A DNA stretch of 64,000 nt. Source: a virus. The notes beneath the pieces are model-generated. The model did no database searches, had not been told where the DNA came from, and saw only the letters and a program-made list of their open reading frames with translations. The position numbers were made by a program, and so were the translations under genes. Position 1 is the first letter of the stretch, and each line of letters starts with the position of its first letter. The stretch is taken from IMG/VR virus record IMGVR_UViG_3300044695_006747, positions 122,824-186,823 of that record; one strand, written 5' to 3'. Below are positions 8,060 through 14,843 of this stretch, piece by piece.

Positions 8060-8965
8060 TCAGAGTTGGCTTATTACTGGTTGTATTAGTGGTACTTTAC
8101 CGTTTAGTTTCTTGTTATGCTTATAGAAAATTTCTAAGAATTCTTTTCTGTTTTTCGGCTTACTTATACTATTAGTATTACAAAAGTCTAGGTATAATGA
8201 AGCGCAACCAACAGCAAATGGATTAGACATACTAGTTCCACTCATTATTGAGTAGTTATTTTTCGGAACACAACTTAGTATATTCTCTCCTGGTGATAAA
8301 AAATCCAATTCTTCACCAAAGCATGTAAAATCAGAAATTTTTAAATCTTCATTTATTGAACCTATTGCTATTGTTTCCTCATATTTTGCTGGATACAAAA
8401 TTGGGTGATCTAATCCCATGTTACCAGCAGCACAAAAAACTAAAACATTATTTTTAATAGCATATTTAATAGCAGAATATACATCTCTTGAGTTTTCTAT
8501 TGATCCTAAAGACATAGTGATAATGTCGCTGGCTCTATCAACAGCCCAGACTATTGCTTTTGCAACAATGTCGTTGTTACCATTGCCTTCTGCGTCTAAT
8601 GCTTTTATTGGTAATATTTTTGTGTCAGGAGCTACTCCGACTATTCCTTTTTTATTATTTGACGCGGCTACTATTCCGGCCACATGAGTTCCATGACCAT
8701 TATCATCTTCTGGATAATTTGAATTATCTATAAAATTATAACCTTGAATTAGATTATTTTTTATATCTTCATGATTAAGATCGCATCCAGTATCTATAAC
8801 AGCAACTTTTATATTCTTACCAGTATATTGTGTCCAATTAGAATCTATATTAAATTTCACTATTTGCCAACCAAACATTTGGCAAGAACTAGTATTTAAA
8901 CCATATATTTTTTCTTCTTTATATGGTAATAATTTACAAAGATCTTTTTTATTTTTTTTTCTCAT
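8060..8965 (-). CDS. Intracellular-type subtilisin (S8 serine protease)
   Basis: 301 aa. The triad is plain: VAVIDTGCD (Asp, about residue 57), NGHGTHVAGIVA (His, about 93), and SGTSMSNPFAVG (Ser, about 253); the oxyanion Asn is in CAAGNMG. There is no signal peptide or obvious pro-domain, as in cytoplasmic subtilisins. The gene overlaps the actin-like gene by 4 bases (ATGA), so the two are made together; processing or turnover of a phage or host protein is likely. The last gene of its operon. Confidence 0.92.
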   Translation of the reverse strand: MRKKNKKDLCKLLPYKEEKIYGLNTSSCQMFGWQIVKFNIDSNWTQYTGKNIKVAVIDTGCDLNHEDIKNNLIQGYNFIDNSNYPEDDNGHGTHVAGIVAASNNKKGIVGVAPDTKILPIKALDAEGNGNNDIVAKAIVWAVDRASDIITMSLGSIENSRDVYSAIKYAIKNNVLVFCAAGNMGLDHPILYPAKYEETIAIGSINEDLKISDFTCFGEELDFLSPGENILSCVPKNNYSIMSGTSMSNPFAVGCASLYLDFCNTNSISKPKNRKEFLEIFYKHNKKLNGKVPLIQPVISQL

Positions 8966-9963
8966 AGAATCTTAGAGGCTATCAAACAGCCTTTAGAAAC
9001 AGCGTGTAAAGGATCACTAGAATGACAGACCTCTTTGACAACCAGTGGAAAATTATTTTGAGTAAGTTTTTCTGTAAATTTTTCTATATAACCCTTTGCT
9101 TGAGAAGTACCTCCGGCTATAACAATTTTTAGAGGATTCTTAAATTTAGGTAATAATTTATGTCCTGTTAATGCTACAGATAATTGTTTTGTTGTATAAT
9201 CTATAAGTCTATCATAGTATGCGGAAACTGCCTCAAGCACAGGATTTTCATTCGGTTCACCGATTTTAAAATCGCCGCCCTCCTTTTCTGCTTGAACAAC
9301 ACTATCAGGCTCTCCGGTCGCTACAGCGCTCATACGATCAATCCAATCTCCAGACTTTGTGGTGCTGAATGTAACTGTTGGTTCACCATTCAACATTACG
9401 CAAACATTTGTCATACCAGCACCACAACTAATAGCGATTCCAGTATAATCCTCATTCTCTAATTCAGCATAACAAAGAGCTTCTGCTTCATTAATTGATC
9501 TTGCATCATAACCACATTCTGCTAATACTGTCTTAACTACGTCTTCGTGATACCCCACATCAAAATCTTCATCTTCTTGATCAACTGGTTGTGCTGGAAC
9601 ACAAAATACTAATTTTTCTCCTGCTTCTGATGCTGTTCCCGCAACTTCTTTTAGAATAAATGCTAATATTCTTTTGGCGTCTTTTTCTTTAGCAGACACG
9701 ACGCCCCTGTACATTGGTCTTTTTGCTGTATCATTTCTTTCTACAGCTTTTTCTATAGCGTCTTTACCAAGAATAATAAAAGATCCGTCTGTATCCTTGA
9801 TAAAAACTTTACCAGACAATCCTTTTTCTATCATTTTCGTGGCTACGGGTGTTGTTGGTTTAATTACATAAAAAGCATCTCTAAAATCTTTATATGCAAT
9901 ACCTCCATCAGTTTCGCTTGATAAAACAATAAAACTTGTACCAACATCTAAACCCTTTGCCAT
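8962..9963 (-). CDS. Actin-like ATPase (ParM/MreB/Hsp70 fold)
   Basis: 333 aa. LDVGTSFIVL is phosphate-1, VVSAKEKDAKRIL matches the connecting region, INEAEALCYAELE the connect-1 region, GIAISCGAGMTNVCVM phosphate-2, and IVIAGGTSQAKGY the adenosine motif. Length and motif order fit bacterial actin-like filament proteins. In phages and plasmids such proteins position or segregate DNA. Followed at once by the subtilisin gene and preceded by a small membrane protein, a possible partner. Polymerisation is inferred from the fold. Confidence 0.82.
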   Translation of the reverse strand: MAKGLDVGTSFIVLSSETDGGIAYKDFRDAFYVIKPTTPVATKMIEKGLSGKVFIKDTDGSFIILGKDAIEKAVERNDTAKRPMYRGVVSAKEKDAKRILAFILKEVAGTASEAGEKLVFCVPAQPVDQEDEDFDVGYHEDVVKTVLAECGYDARSINEAEALCYAELENEDYTGIAISCGAGMTNVCVMLNGEPTVTFSTTKSGDWIDRMSAVATGEPDSVVQAEKEGGDFKIGEPNENPVLEAVSAYYDRLIDYTTKQLSVALTGHKLLPKFKNPLKIVIAGGTSQAKGYIEKFTEKLTQNNFPLVVKEVCHSSDPLHAVSKGCLIASKIL

Positions 9964-9966
9964 AAT

Positions 9967-10269
9967 TTATCCTTTCATGTTTTTTAGTTTATTTACTGCA
10001 TCAGAAATATTTTCTTCTGATTTTTTGGTTGTTGATATTGTATCAAATTTTTTCTCAATACCTTTGGTATCTATAGCAACAACATATTTCTTATCATCTA
10101 TACTAATTGCAGCAACCTTCTTCTCCAAGGATTTACTACTATTATTCTTCACAGAATATGTTGGCTCACTAGACATATTTATAGTAAAAATTTTACCTAA
10201 AATATATCCAACAATTAAACTTAATATATTAATATATATTAGTATATGATAGATTAAATTTTCTGTCAT
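9967..10269 (-). CDS. Small membrane protein, possible partner of the actin-like ATPase
   Basis: 100 aa. One N-terminal membrane segment (LIYHILIYINILSLIVGYIL, about 5-24), then a basic and polar cytoplasmic part with KKVAAISIDDKKYVVAIDTKGIEKKF. It lies 3 bases before the ATPase gene. It could anchor filaments to the membrane, but only the neighbourhood suggests this. Confidence 0.6.
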   Translation of the reverse strand: MTENLIYHILIYINILSLIVGYILGKIFTINMSSEPTYSVKNNSSKSLEKKVAAISIDDKKYVVAIDTKGIEKKFDTISTTKKSEENISDAVNKLKNMKG

Positions 10270-10275
10270 TGGTCA

Positions 10276-10584
10276 TTATTTTTGAGGTTTGAGTATATAC
10301 TTACTATAGTATACACTACAATCTTCGACTACATTAATATTCCAGCTTTTGTAGTCCATAAAGTGACCAAATACAATATGACAAGGATCTGAACACAGAG
10401 TAATTAAATTGCTTGGATCTAACTCTCTGTCTGGATTAAGATGCACAGGCTCAATATGATGAACCTCAACGTTTTTTGACCTTCCGCAAGCCGCACATTT
10501 AGGATTTTGTTGTAGATGTTGTTTCCTAATCTTGGGCCATTTGCTTGATCTTGTAGCATATCTTATATTGAATATGCCAAACAT
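10276..10584 (-). CDS. HNH endonuclease
   Basis: 102 aa. NPKCAACGRSKNVEVHHIEPVH is the first half of an HNH ββα-metal site (CxxC, HH), LDPSNLITLCSDPCH supplies Asn and the second Cys pair, and the trailing H completes the motif. Compact like stand-alone phage HNH nucleases, including those that assist DNA packaging and homing enzymes; the context here does not decide between them. Confidence 0.8.
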   Translation of the reverse strand: MFGIFNIRYATRSSKWPKIRKQHLQQNPKCAACGRSKNVEVHHIEPVHLNPDRELDPSNLITLCSDPCHIVFGHFMDYKSWNINVVEDCSVYYSKYILKPQK

Positions 10585-10950
10585 TTATTTTAAAATATCT
10601 AAATATTTTGTTTTATTTTTATATCCTATAATTTTTTTTATCTGTTTACCTTTAGATATTATTCTTGTATCTGGAATAATTGATACATTATTTTCTATTT
10701 TTAATTTTTGATTATTTTCAATATCTATTATACATATAATTTTATTTTCAATATTCATAGTTTCTAAATCTTTTTTTAATATTTCACAATAAGAACATTT
10801 TTCTGAACTAAAAATTAGTAATATATCATGATCTATTTGTTTTTGAAGAACAACAGCTTCTTCCAGACTATTTACATATACTGGAGGATGTGCGTGTGTG
10901 ATAGTTGATAAACAAAATAAGTATACAAAACCTAAAAAATATTTTCTCAT
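10585..10950 (-). CDS. Secreted thioredoxin-like protein
   Basis: 121 aa. Hydrophobic N-terminus (FLGFVYLFCLSTITHA) reads as a signal peptide. The mature part has ILLIFSSEKCSYCEILKKDLE, a CxxC active site (CSYC) in a thioredoxin-fold setting, and VSIIPDTRII with the cis-Pro loop. It would act in the periplasm as a thiol reductant or oxidant. It shares 4 bases with the RuvB-like gene. Confidence 0.75.
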   Translation of the reverse strand: MRKYFLGFVYLFCLSTITHAHPPVYVNSLEEAVVLQKQIDHDILLIFSSEKCSYCEILKKDLETMNIENKIICIIDIENNQKLKIENNVSIIPDTRIISKGKQIKKIIGYKNKTKYLDILK

Positions 10951-11837
10951 AGTGATCCTATAACCCTTCCTTTGGTTGTACGATTAACAAATCCTTTTCT
11001 AACAAGATATGGCTCTATACTATTTTCGATTGTTTCTATTGCTATGCCAGTGATGGATGAAATAGATTTTAATCCTAATGGGGATCCTTTAGACTTTTTA
11101 AGAACATCAATATACATTCTATCGTAAATATCTAGTCCTAATTTGTCAATTCCTTGTACTTCAAAAATTTTGTCTATACTAGTTTCGGTTGGATTGCACA
11201 ATTTATAGTTTTTATACCATTGTAGTCTAGCATTTAAAATTCTTGGAGTGCCTTTGCTTCTTTTAGCAATTTCCAAAAGGTCTTGATCGTCTATGACTAT
11301 TCCCAACTTATTAGCATTCAATCCTGCTAGTTTAGCTAGATCATTGTCGCTATAAAAAGATAGATGTTCTTTGATTTGAAAACGATCATAAAATGGTTGA
11401 CTTAAACTACCACCGCTAGTTGTCGCTCCCACCAAAGTAAATGCTGGAATTTCAATTTCTTCTGGTTCTGTTTCTAGAACTATATTTACTACAAAATCTT
11501 CCATTACAGGATACAAAAATTCTTCTACAATTTTTGGCAATCTGTGAATTTCGTCAATAAATAGTACTGATCGCTTTGTCATTCTCAGTAGATATGGTAA
11601 AACGCTTTTAACACTTCTTAAATTTGCCGCATTAGCAGTATACAAATTAACATTTAATTCAGACGCAATAGCACTTGCTATTGTTGTTTTTCCAAGACCC
11701 GGAGGACCGTCGATTAAAACGTGAGGAAGTATTGTTTCTTCGTCTTTAGCACCGGCTATAGATACTCTAAGTCTAGAGATAACATCTCCCTGTCCAATAA
11801 TTTCATCAAAGGTTGTTGGTCTAATTTTATTTGACAT
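10947..11837 (-). CDS. RuvB-like Holliday-junction branch-migration helicase
   Basis: 296 aa from the ATG with a GGAG site (MSNKIRPTTFDEIIGQ); an extension to 11885 would read through that site. DGPPGLGKTTIA is Walker A, VLFIDEIHRLP Walker B, LVGATTSGGSLSQPFYDRF the sensor-1 and arginine region, and the last 60 residues form the RuvB winged helix. Slightly shorter than cellular RuvB (about 335 aa). No RuvA or RuvC is visible, but endonuclease VII at 29567 could resolve the junctions. Confidence 0.88.
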   Translation of the reverse strand: MSNKIRPTTFDEIIGQGDVISRLRVSIAGAKDEETILPHVLIDGPPGLGKTTIASAIASELNVNLYTANAANLRSVKSVLPYLLRMTKRSVLFIDEIHRLPKIVEEFLYPVMEDFVVNIVLETEPEEIEIPAFTLVGATTSGGSLSQPFYDRFQIKEHLSFYSDNDLAKLAGLNANKLGIVIDDQDLLEIAKRSKGTPRILNARLQWYKNYKLCNPTETSIDKIFEVQGIDKLGLDIYDRMYIDVLKKSKGSPLGLKSISSITGIAIETIENSIEPYLVRKGFVNRTTKGRVIGSL

Positions 11838-11848
11838 ATTTTCTCCAA

Positions 11849-12259
11849 TTAGTCTGTTTCGGGTTTTTCTTCTTCTTTTATCCAAAATACAAAATCATTC
11901 GCTTCATCGTCAAAAGCTGTTTCTATCAGTCCTTTTTGCACCAAACCACTAACTATATTGCTGACCATCCTATCATTCAGGCGATATATTATATCGGCAA
12001 AAATAGAATCATTTATCGTGTATCGTATTTGATTTGTTTTTTTGTTTTTTTGTTTCTTAACCAGTTCTTTGATAATGACCAATGATTCTTGATGAGATAA
12101 TATCTTATCTAGTTCTTCCTGTTCGCTTTCAACAACATCATCTATTAAGATATCTAAATTATCTGGATTGTTCCAGACTCCAAAATTATTGTAAACTATG
12201 GCTCTGGCTTTATCTGTAAAATTGTCTAAATCTGGAACTACAAACCATGTTTCACTCAT
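11849..12259 (-). CDS. Hypothetical protein, paralogue of the 32218-32598 product
   Basis: 136 aa, acidic, unknown family. The C-terminal stretch GLIETAFDDEANDFVFWIKEE matches LVECAWDDELNEMVFWQKET of the protein at 32218-32598, and both are preceded by a helical region. Possibly winged-helix-like; function unknown. Located between the RuvB-like gene and a very acidic protein. Confidence 0.6.
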   Translation of the reverse strand: MSETWFVVPDLDNFTDKARAIVYNNFGVWNNPDNLDILIDDVVESEQEELDKILSHQESLVIIKELVKKQKNKKTNQIRYTINDSIFADIIYRLNDRMVSNIVSGLVQKGLIETAFDDEANDFVFWIKEEEKPETD

Positions 12260-12267
12260 CTTGATTT

Positions 12268-12672
12268 CTAATTGAGAATATCAAATAGTCCTTTGTAATA
12301 TTTTGGTTGATTAATAAAATGAACAGCATGAGATTGCAAATGTGCTTTGTATGCTGAGTTTATAGGATCAGCAACCCAATATTTTGTTTTCCAAATTGGT
12401 TCATTTGCATAATTGGATCCCAAATACTGGAGTTTGTCTTTTCCTCCAGTATTGGGATTCCAACTATTCACAGGAAACACTATCATCTTATCGAAGTCAT
12501 AATCTTTTTTAAAGATATCGTTGATCATTTTGCTTATCCATTCAGACAACGGAGAGTTTTGATTCATATCAAATTTGAAATAAAACTTATATGGATCATA
12601 CTGATCACTATAATCATTATTATAGTAGTCATCATCGTATTCGTCATCTTCGTCATCGTATGGATCTTGCAT
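12268..12672 (-). CDS. Hypothetical protein with acidic N-terminus
   Basis: 134 aa. The first 30 residues are almost only Asp, Glu, Tyr and Asn (DDEDDEYDDDYYNNDYSDQY), followed by a mixed domain with SEWISKMINDIF and VFPVNSWNPNTGGKDKLQY. No family recognised. Acidic ends recur in this region (compare rIIB-like), which could be DNA mimicry or solubility; unknown. Confidence 0.55.
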   Translation of the reverse strand: MQDPYDDEDDEYDDDYYNNDYSDQYDPYKFYFKFDMNQNSPLSEWISKMINDIFKKDYDFDKMIVFPVNSWNPNTGGKDKLQYLGSNYANEPIWKTKYWVADPINSAYKAHLQSHAVHFINQPKYYKGLFDILN

Positions 12673-12675
12673 TTT

Positions 12676-13779
12676 TCATCCTATACAAAATTGGTCACTT
12701 AGTTGGTTAGCAAGGTCTTTGGCCGCACTACTCAGAAAGCGATTGTTGCTGAAATACAACGCTGTGGACGCTTGGTTTAGGTAGTCAACGACCGTTTTTA
12801 AAAGTTTGGTCTGCTGACCGCTCAGATTTAAACAATCGCCTCCACGACACGCTGGCTGAACCATTTCGGGATCACCATAAGCCTTTTCTGGCATACCATC
12901 ATCCTCGTCATTTAGATCATCATTATTGTATGACTTATTGTGAGGATCATTTACTAGTGTGCTAAGAATCTGCTTGGCAACGTCTATTGGCACTGGTAGA
13001 TTATTAGCATCAGCCTGTTTGTAAGCCTTGGCATAACCCTTGTACCATTCGTCGCTGCACTTTGCAGGATCAATAACAATATTGGTTGTTTGACCAGTAA
13101 GAGCAGATTGCAAATCAGCCACATTAATTACATCCCCAGTTGATCCTGGCAGCATACTGGTAAAGTAAGGAGCCTTCCCCTCCCAACCCTTACGCCACCA
13201 AGTATAAGGAACACGATAAATCTGATTGGCCTTGATCGCTCGTGGATCACCACCAAAGTAATTTACTAGTTTCTTCTGTAGGCCATTCCAGTATGTCTTA
13301 TTTTTACCAACAAGTTGTCGAGACTTGTCATCAAAAAGCCAGTAGCACTGATAACCATTACGAGTATCAACTACCCAACTAGGCTTAACCGGAAAGTTGT
13401 TAATCTTTTCAAGAAATCTCTTCTTATGCTGCATCACAACACTAGGCTTAAAGTATTTACCCTCGCTGTCTCGACCAGCATCCATATCACAAAAGCAACA
13501 AGTAAACTGATCGATATGGAAAAGTTTACGACCACCATTCACATAAAAGTAAACATCAGAACCTTTGTTTTGATTAGCATCTAAAACCTCATCAAGACCA
13601 TCATCAAGACTATTAGTATGACTCATGCTACTAATCTTCTTACGAGGATTGCCGTTATAAACCAAGATATTATTTTGCTTGAAAGAAGTCAAAAATTTTT
13701 GACGAGCATGAGCATATCCATTAGCGTGAACATTGTTATTCTTATCAAACGGATTAAAACCAAGATTATCGCTAAACAT
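12676..13779 (-). CDS. RepB/AEP-superfamily DNA primase
   Basis: 367 aa, taking the ATG with AGG seven bases upstream; a TTG 14 codons earlier is possible. CCFCDMDAGRD gives the DxD metal site of archaeo-eukaryotic primases, SWVVDTRNGYQCYWLF the following strand, and GDPRAIKANQIYRVPYTWW the RepB-primase-like third motif. This family primes replication of plasmids and many phages. Codon use is GC-richer than in the small genes around. It follows the rIIA/rIIB-like genes. Confidence 0.78.
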   Translation of the reverse strand: MFSDNLGFNPFDKNNNVHANGYAHARQKFLTSFKQNNILVYNGNPRKKISSMSHTNSLDDGLDEVLDANQNKGSDVYFYVNGGRKLFHIDQFTCCFCDMDAGRDSEGKYFKPSVVMQHKKRFLEKINNFPVKPSWVVDTRNGYQCYWLFDDKSRQLVGKNKTYWNGLQKKLVNYFGGDPRAIKANQIYRVPYTWWRKGWEGKAPYFTSMLPGSTGDVINVADLQSALTGQTTNIVIDPAKCSDEWYKGYAKAYKQADANNLPVPIDVAKQILSTLVNDPHNKSYNNDDLNDEDDGMPEKAYGDPEMVQPACRGGDCLNLSGQQTKLLKTVVDYLNQASTALYFSNNRFLSSAAKDLANQLSDQFCIG

Positions 13780-13845
13780 TTCTTTACCTATTTCTTCTGT
13801 GAACCTATATTGGGGTGGCAACCTCTACCACCATTAGCAATATAA

Positions 13846-13932
13846 AATAGCGGGAGGGAATCGAACCCTCTCAAATAGCGTGTATATCATTCGATACCAG
13901 AGGCTATTATCTTAGTCCCCAGACTCCACTAA
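13846..13932 (-). tRNA. tRNA-like gene with abnormal anticodon arm
   Basis: A perfect T arm (GAGGG-TTCGATT-CCCTC) and a mostly paired acceptor (TTAGTGG with CCGCTAT) lie between the primase and rIIB-like genes. A 6-bp stem AATAGC/GCTATT stands where the anticodon stem should be, but it encloses 23 bases instead of 7, and no standard anticodon can be assigned. It may be a tRNA with a tiny insertion, a decayed gene, or a tRNA mimic. Confidence 0.5.
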
Positions 13933-13941
13933 TTCTTTTAA

Positions 13942-14817
13942 TCAACCAGGGTACGAGTTGTCGTAATCGTCCTCGTCCTCATAATCCTCATCTTCATCTT
14001 CGTCATCAAACTGATCCCAGTAATCATCACGGATATCATAGTCCTCATCCTCGTCATCATAACCAGCATACTCATCCTCTGAGAATGTTGCCGAATACAA
14101 CGGCTTGAGAAGTTCTCCTTGATATTCACCAACCACAAGATATTCGCATGTGCGAAGTTTCTCACAGTTACAATCACTAGGAACACTCACAACGTCCTTG
14201 GGATTAATCTTGACGATCACAATCTTGTCGCCGCTCTCAAGACTACCATAACCAGCAACATAGTTCAATGCACCAGCATGAAGTCCATCAGAACAACCTC
14301 GACTACGATCATCATCAACCTTTGCTCTGGTCATCTTGCAGATGTTACCAACGCTATTGTCAAATACTCCACGATACTTATCCTTGTAGTCATTCCTGAC
14401 TGCCTTATAAGCAAGGAAACAACCATCCTCAGTAATGGGCAGATGCTCATGCTCAAGGAAATCATACAGTTCCTTTTGACTCTGCATACTAGGATTATCC
14501 ATAAGATTATTCAGGAAATTAACTAGGGGCTGAAAAGGCAGACCCTTGCTCATGAACTCCAGAATACGCTTACTGATACTACCATGAACAACCTCGCCCT
14601 CATAAGTGACTTGGCCGTTCTTAATCTCCACAAGACCATCACTAAAAGTAGCAACAGCCTTTTCAACATCCACAATCTCCAAGAGTTCATCAGCGTTTGC
14701 AGTTGGCAACGCCTCAAGAATCATCTTGTAATTAATATGATCCGGCAAAACCTGATACGTCCTGTTGTTAAGAACAAGCGTAAGATTACCATCAACCCAC
14801 ATAAAAGGAACACTCAT
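13942..14817 (-). CDS. rIIB-like protein
   Basis: 291 aa from the ATG preceded by AGGAG. The order VHGSISKRILEFMSKGLPFQPLVNFLNNLMDNPS, LYDFLEHEHLPITEDGCFLAYKAVR, then DGLHAGALNYV is the RIIB-like core known from T4-type and other phages. The last 45 residues are strongly acidic (Asp, Glu, Tyr runs). In T4, RIIA and RIIB act at the membrane in lysis timing and exclusion of superinfecting or competing phage. Same order here as in T4, rIIA first. Confidence 0.85.
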   Translation of the reverse strand: MSVPFMWVDGNLTLVLNNRTYQVLPDHINYKMILEALPTANADELLEIVDVEKAVATFSDGLVEIKNGQVTYEGEVVHGSISKRILEFMSKGLPFQPLVNFLNNLMDNPSMQSQKELYDFLEHEHLPITEDGCFLAYKAVRNDYKDKYRGVFDNSVGNICKMTRAKVDDDRSRGCSDGLHAGALNYVAGYGSLESGDKIVIVKINPKDVVSVPSDCNCEKLRTCEYLVVGEYQGELLKPLYSATFSEDEYAGYDDEDEDYDIRDDYWDQFDDEDEDEDYEDEDDYDNSYPG

Positions 14818-14843
14818 TTGTTTTCTCCTGTTCTCCTGTGAAA

